This document shows positions 20,757 to 21,015 of a stretch of DNA of 21,015 nt, piece after piece (position 1 is the first letter of the stretch; every line of letters begins with the position of its first letter). The notes beneath the pieces are model-generated. The model worked only from the letters and a program-made list of their open reading frames with translations. It was not told the DNA's origin and did no database searches. The position numbers were made by a program, and so were the translations under genes. The DNA is from an uncultured Desulfomonile sp. (GTDB lineage Bacteria; Desulfobacterota; Desulfomonilia; Desulfomonilales; Desulfomonilaceae). The stretch lies in NCBI GenBank assembly GCA_937915285.1, contig CALDNG010000187.1, forward strand, positions 1 to 21,015. The letters run 5' to 3'.

Positions 20757-21015
20757 ATGAGTTCAGAGCGCGTCGTGTCGTCTGGAGCCATTTCTGAAGA
20801 ATGCGAAAATGAGGGTAGTCTAAGGCCCAGAAGTCTAAGTGAATACATTGGTCAGGAGCGAATAAAGGACAACCTTTCCCTGTTCATCGAAGCCGCTTCA
20901 AGGCGTAGTGAGGCTTTGGATCACATATTATTCCATGGACCTCCCGGTCTTGGAAAGACCACACTGGCAGGCATCATAGCAAGGGAAATGGGCTCGCAGA
21001 TCAGGGCTACCTCAG
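20757..21015 (+). CDS. ruvB: Holliday junction DNA helicase RuvB, 5' part only
   Basis: AAA+ hexameric motor of RuvAB branch migration. The 86 residues in the window show the family start [19 protein letters not shown], then [20 protein letters not shown] and the Walker [11 protein letters not shown], and run off the window at IRATS. I prefer the ATG at 20757-20759, with GAGG four bases upstream. An in-frame ATG four codons earlier (20745) lacks a ribosome site. Unusually, it is not downstream of ruvA but faces away from yebC-ruvC-ruvA. Confidence 0.95.
   Translation, partial: MSSERVVSSGAISEECENEGSLRPRSLSEYIGQERIKDNLSLFIEAASRRSEALDHILFHGPPGLGKTTLAGIIAREMGSQIRATS

Noticed and set aside
20612..20848. 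78-residue minus-strand frame near the right end
   Set aside because: Runs antisense through the start of ruvB, which is certain from its Walker A and N-terminal motif.

Overview
The window is about 21 kb of bacterial chromosome with no rRNA, tRNA, CRISPR array, phage or insertion sequence that I can see. Several features point to a Desulfobacterota (deltaproteobacterial) anaerobe. A radical SAM Fe-coproporphyrin decarboxylase (AhbD) sits directly behind hemB, which is the siroheme-dependent heme route of sulfate reducers. There is an oxygen-sensitive indolepyruvate:ferredoxin oxidoreductase, and a sigma-54 activator whose Walker B reads LLLNEIGD. The placement is inference from gene content only. 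The first 46 bases are not biological: they match an Illumina TruSeq adapter with its index, so the contig ends inside dnaJ in a library artefact.

Layout. 48-4920 (all minus): truncated dnaJ, a 67-residue Cys-rich protein, a lactonase-like metallo-beta-lactamase-fold protein, then the tightly coupled operon hemB - ahbD - MBL hydrolase, driven by a near-consensus promoter with a 14-bp palindrome at its start point. 5077-6218: a PIG-L deacetylase (plus) converging on a small secreted 6-Cys protein (minus), with structured DNA between them. 6461-9148 (plus): iorA-iorB and an 86-residue unknown. 9379-10689 (plus): a secreted Gln/Tyr/Pro-rich low-complexity protein closed by a clear intrinsic terminator. 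10787-12559 (minus): a ClpX-like AAA+ unfoldase lacking the zinc domain and carrying what looks like a second copy of its small domain. 12875-15010 (plus): a PAS-PAS sigma-54-type activator, whose promoter -35 box lies inside a 9+3+9 bp palindrome.

15020-16695 (minus) is the most interesting stretch. A promoter with consensus -35 and 17-bp spacing is followed by a perfectly placed Shine-Dalgarno and a 20-codon gene for a basic peptide ending MCKCKSSC. Next comes a 502-residue protein with an N-terminal Cys-rich segment, a PqqD-like (RRE-like) region, a radical SAM domain and a SPASM domain. This is the architecture of a RiPP precursor and its maturase, and I do not recognise it as a named class. 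16976-18316 (minus) is a CoA-disulfide-reductase-like flavoenzyme.

18482-21015 holds the Holliday-junction genes: yebC, ruvC and ruvA on minus, and ruvB starting divergently on plus and running off the end. The usual ruvCAB order is thus broken, with ruvB split away by a 314-bp divergent intergenic region.
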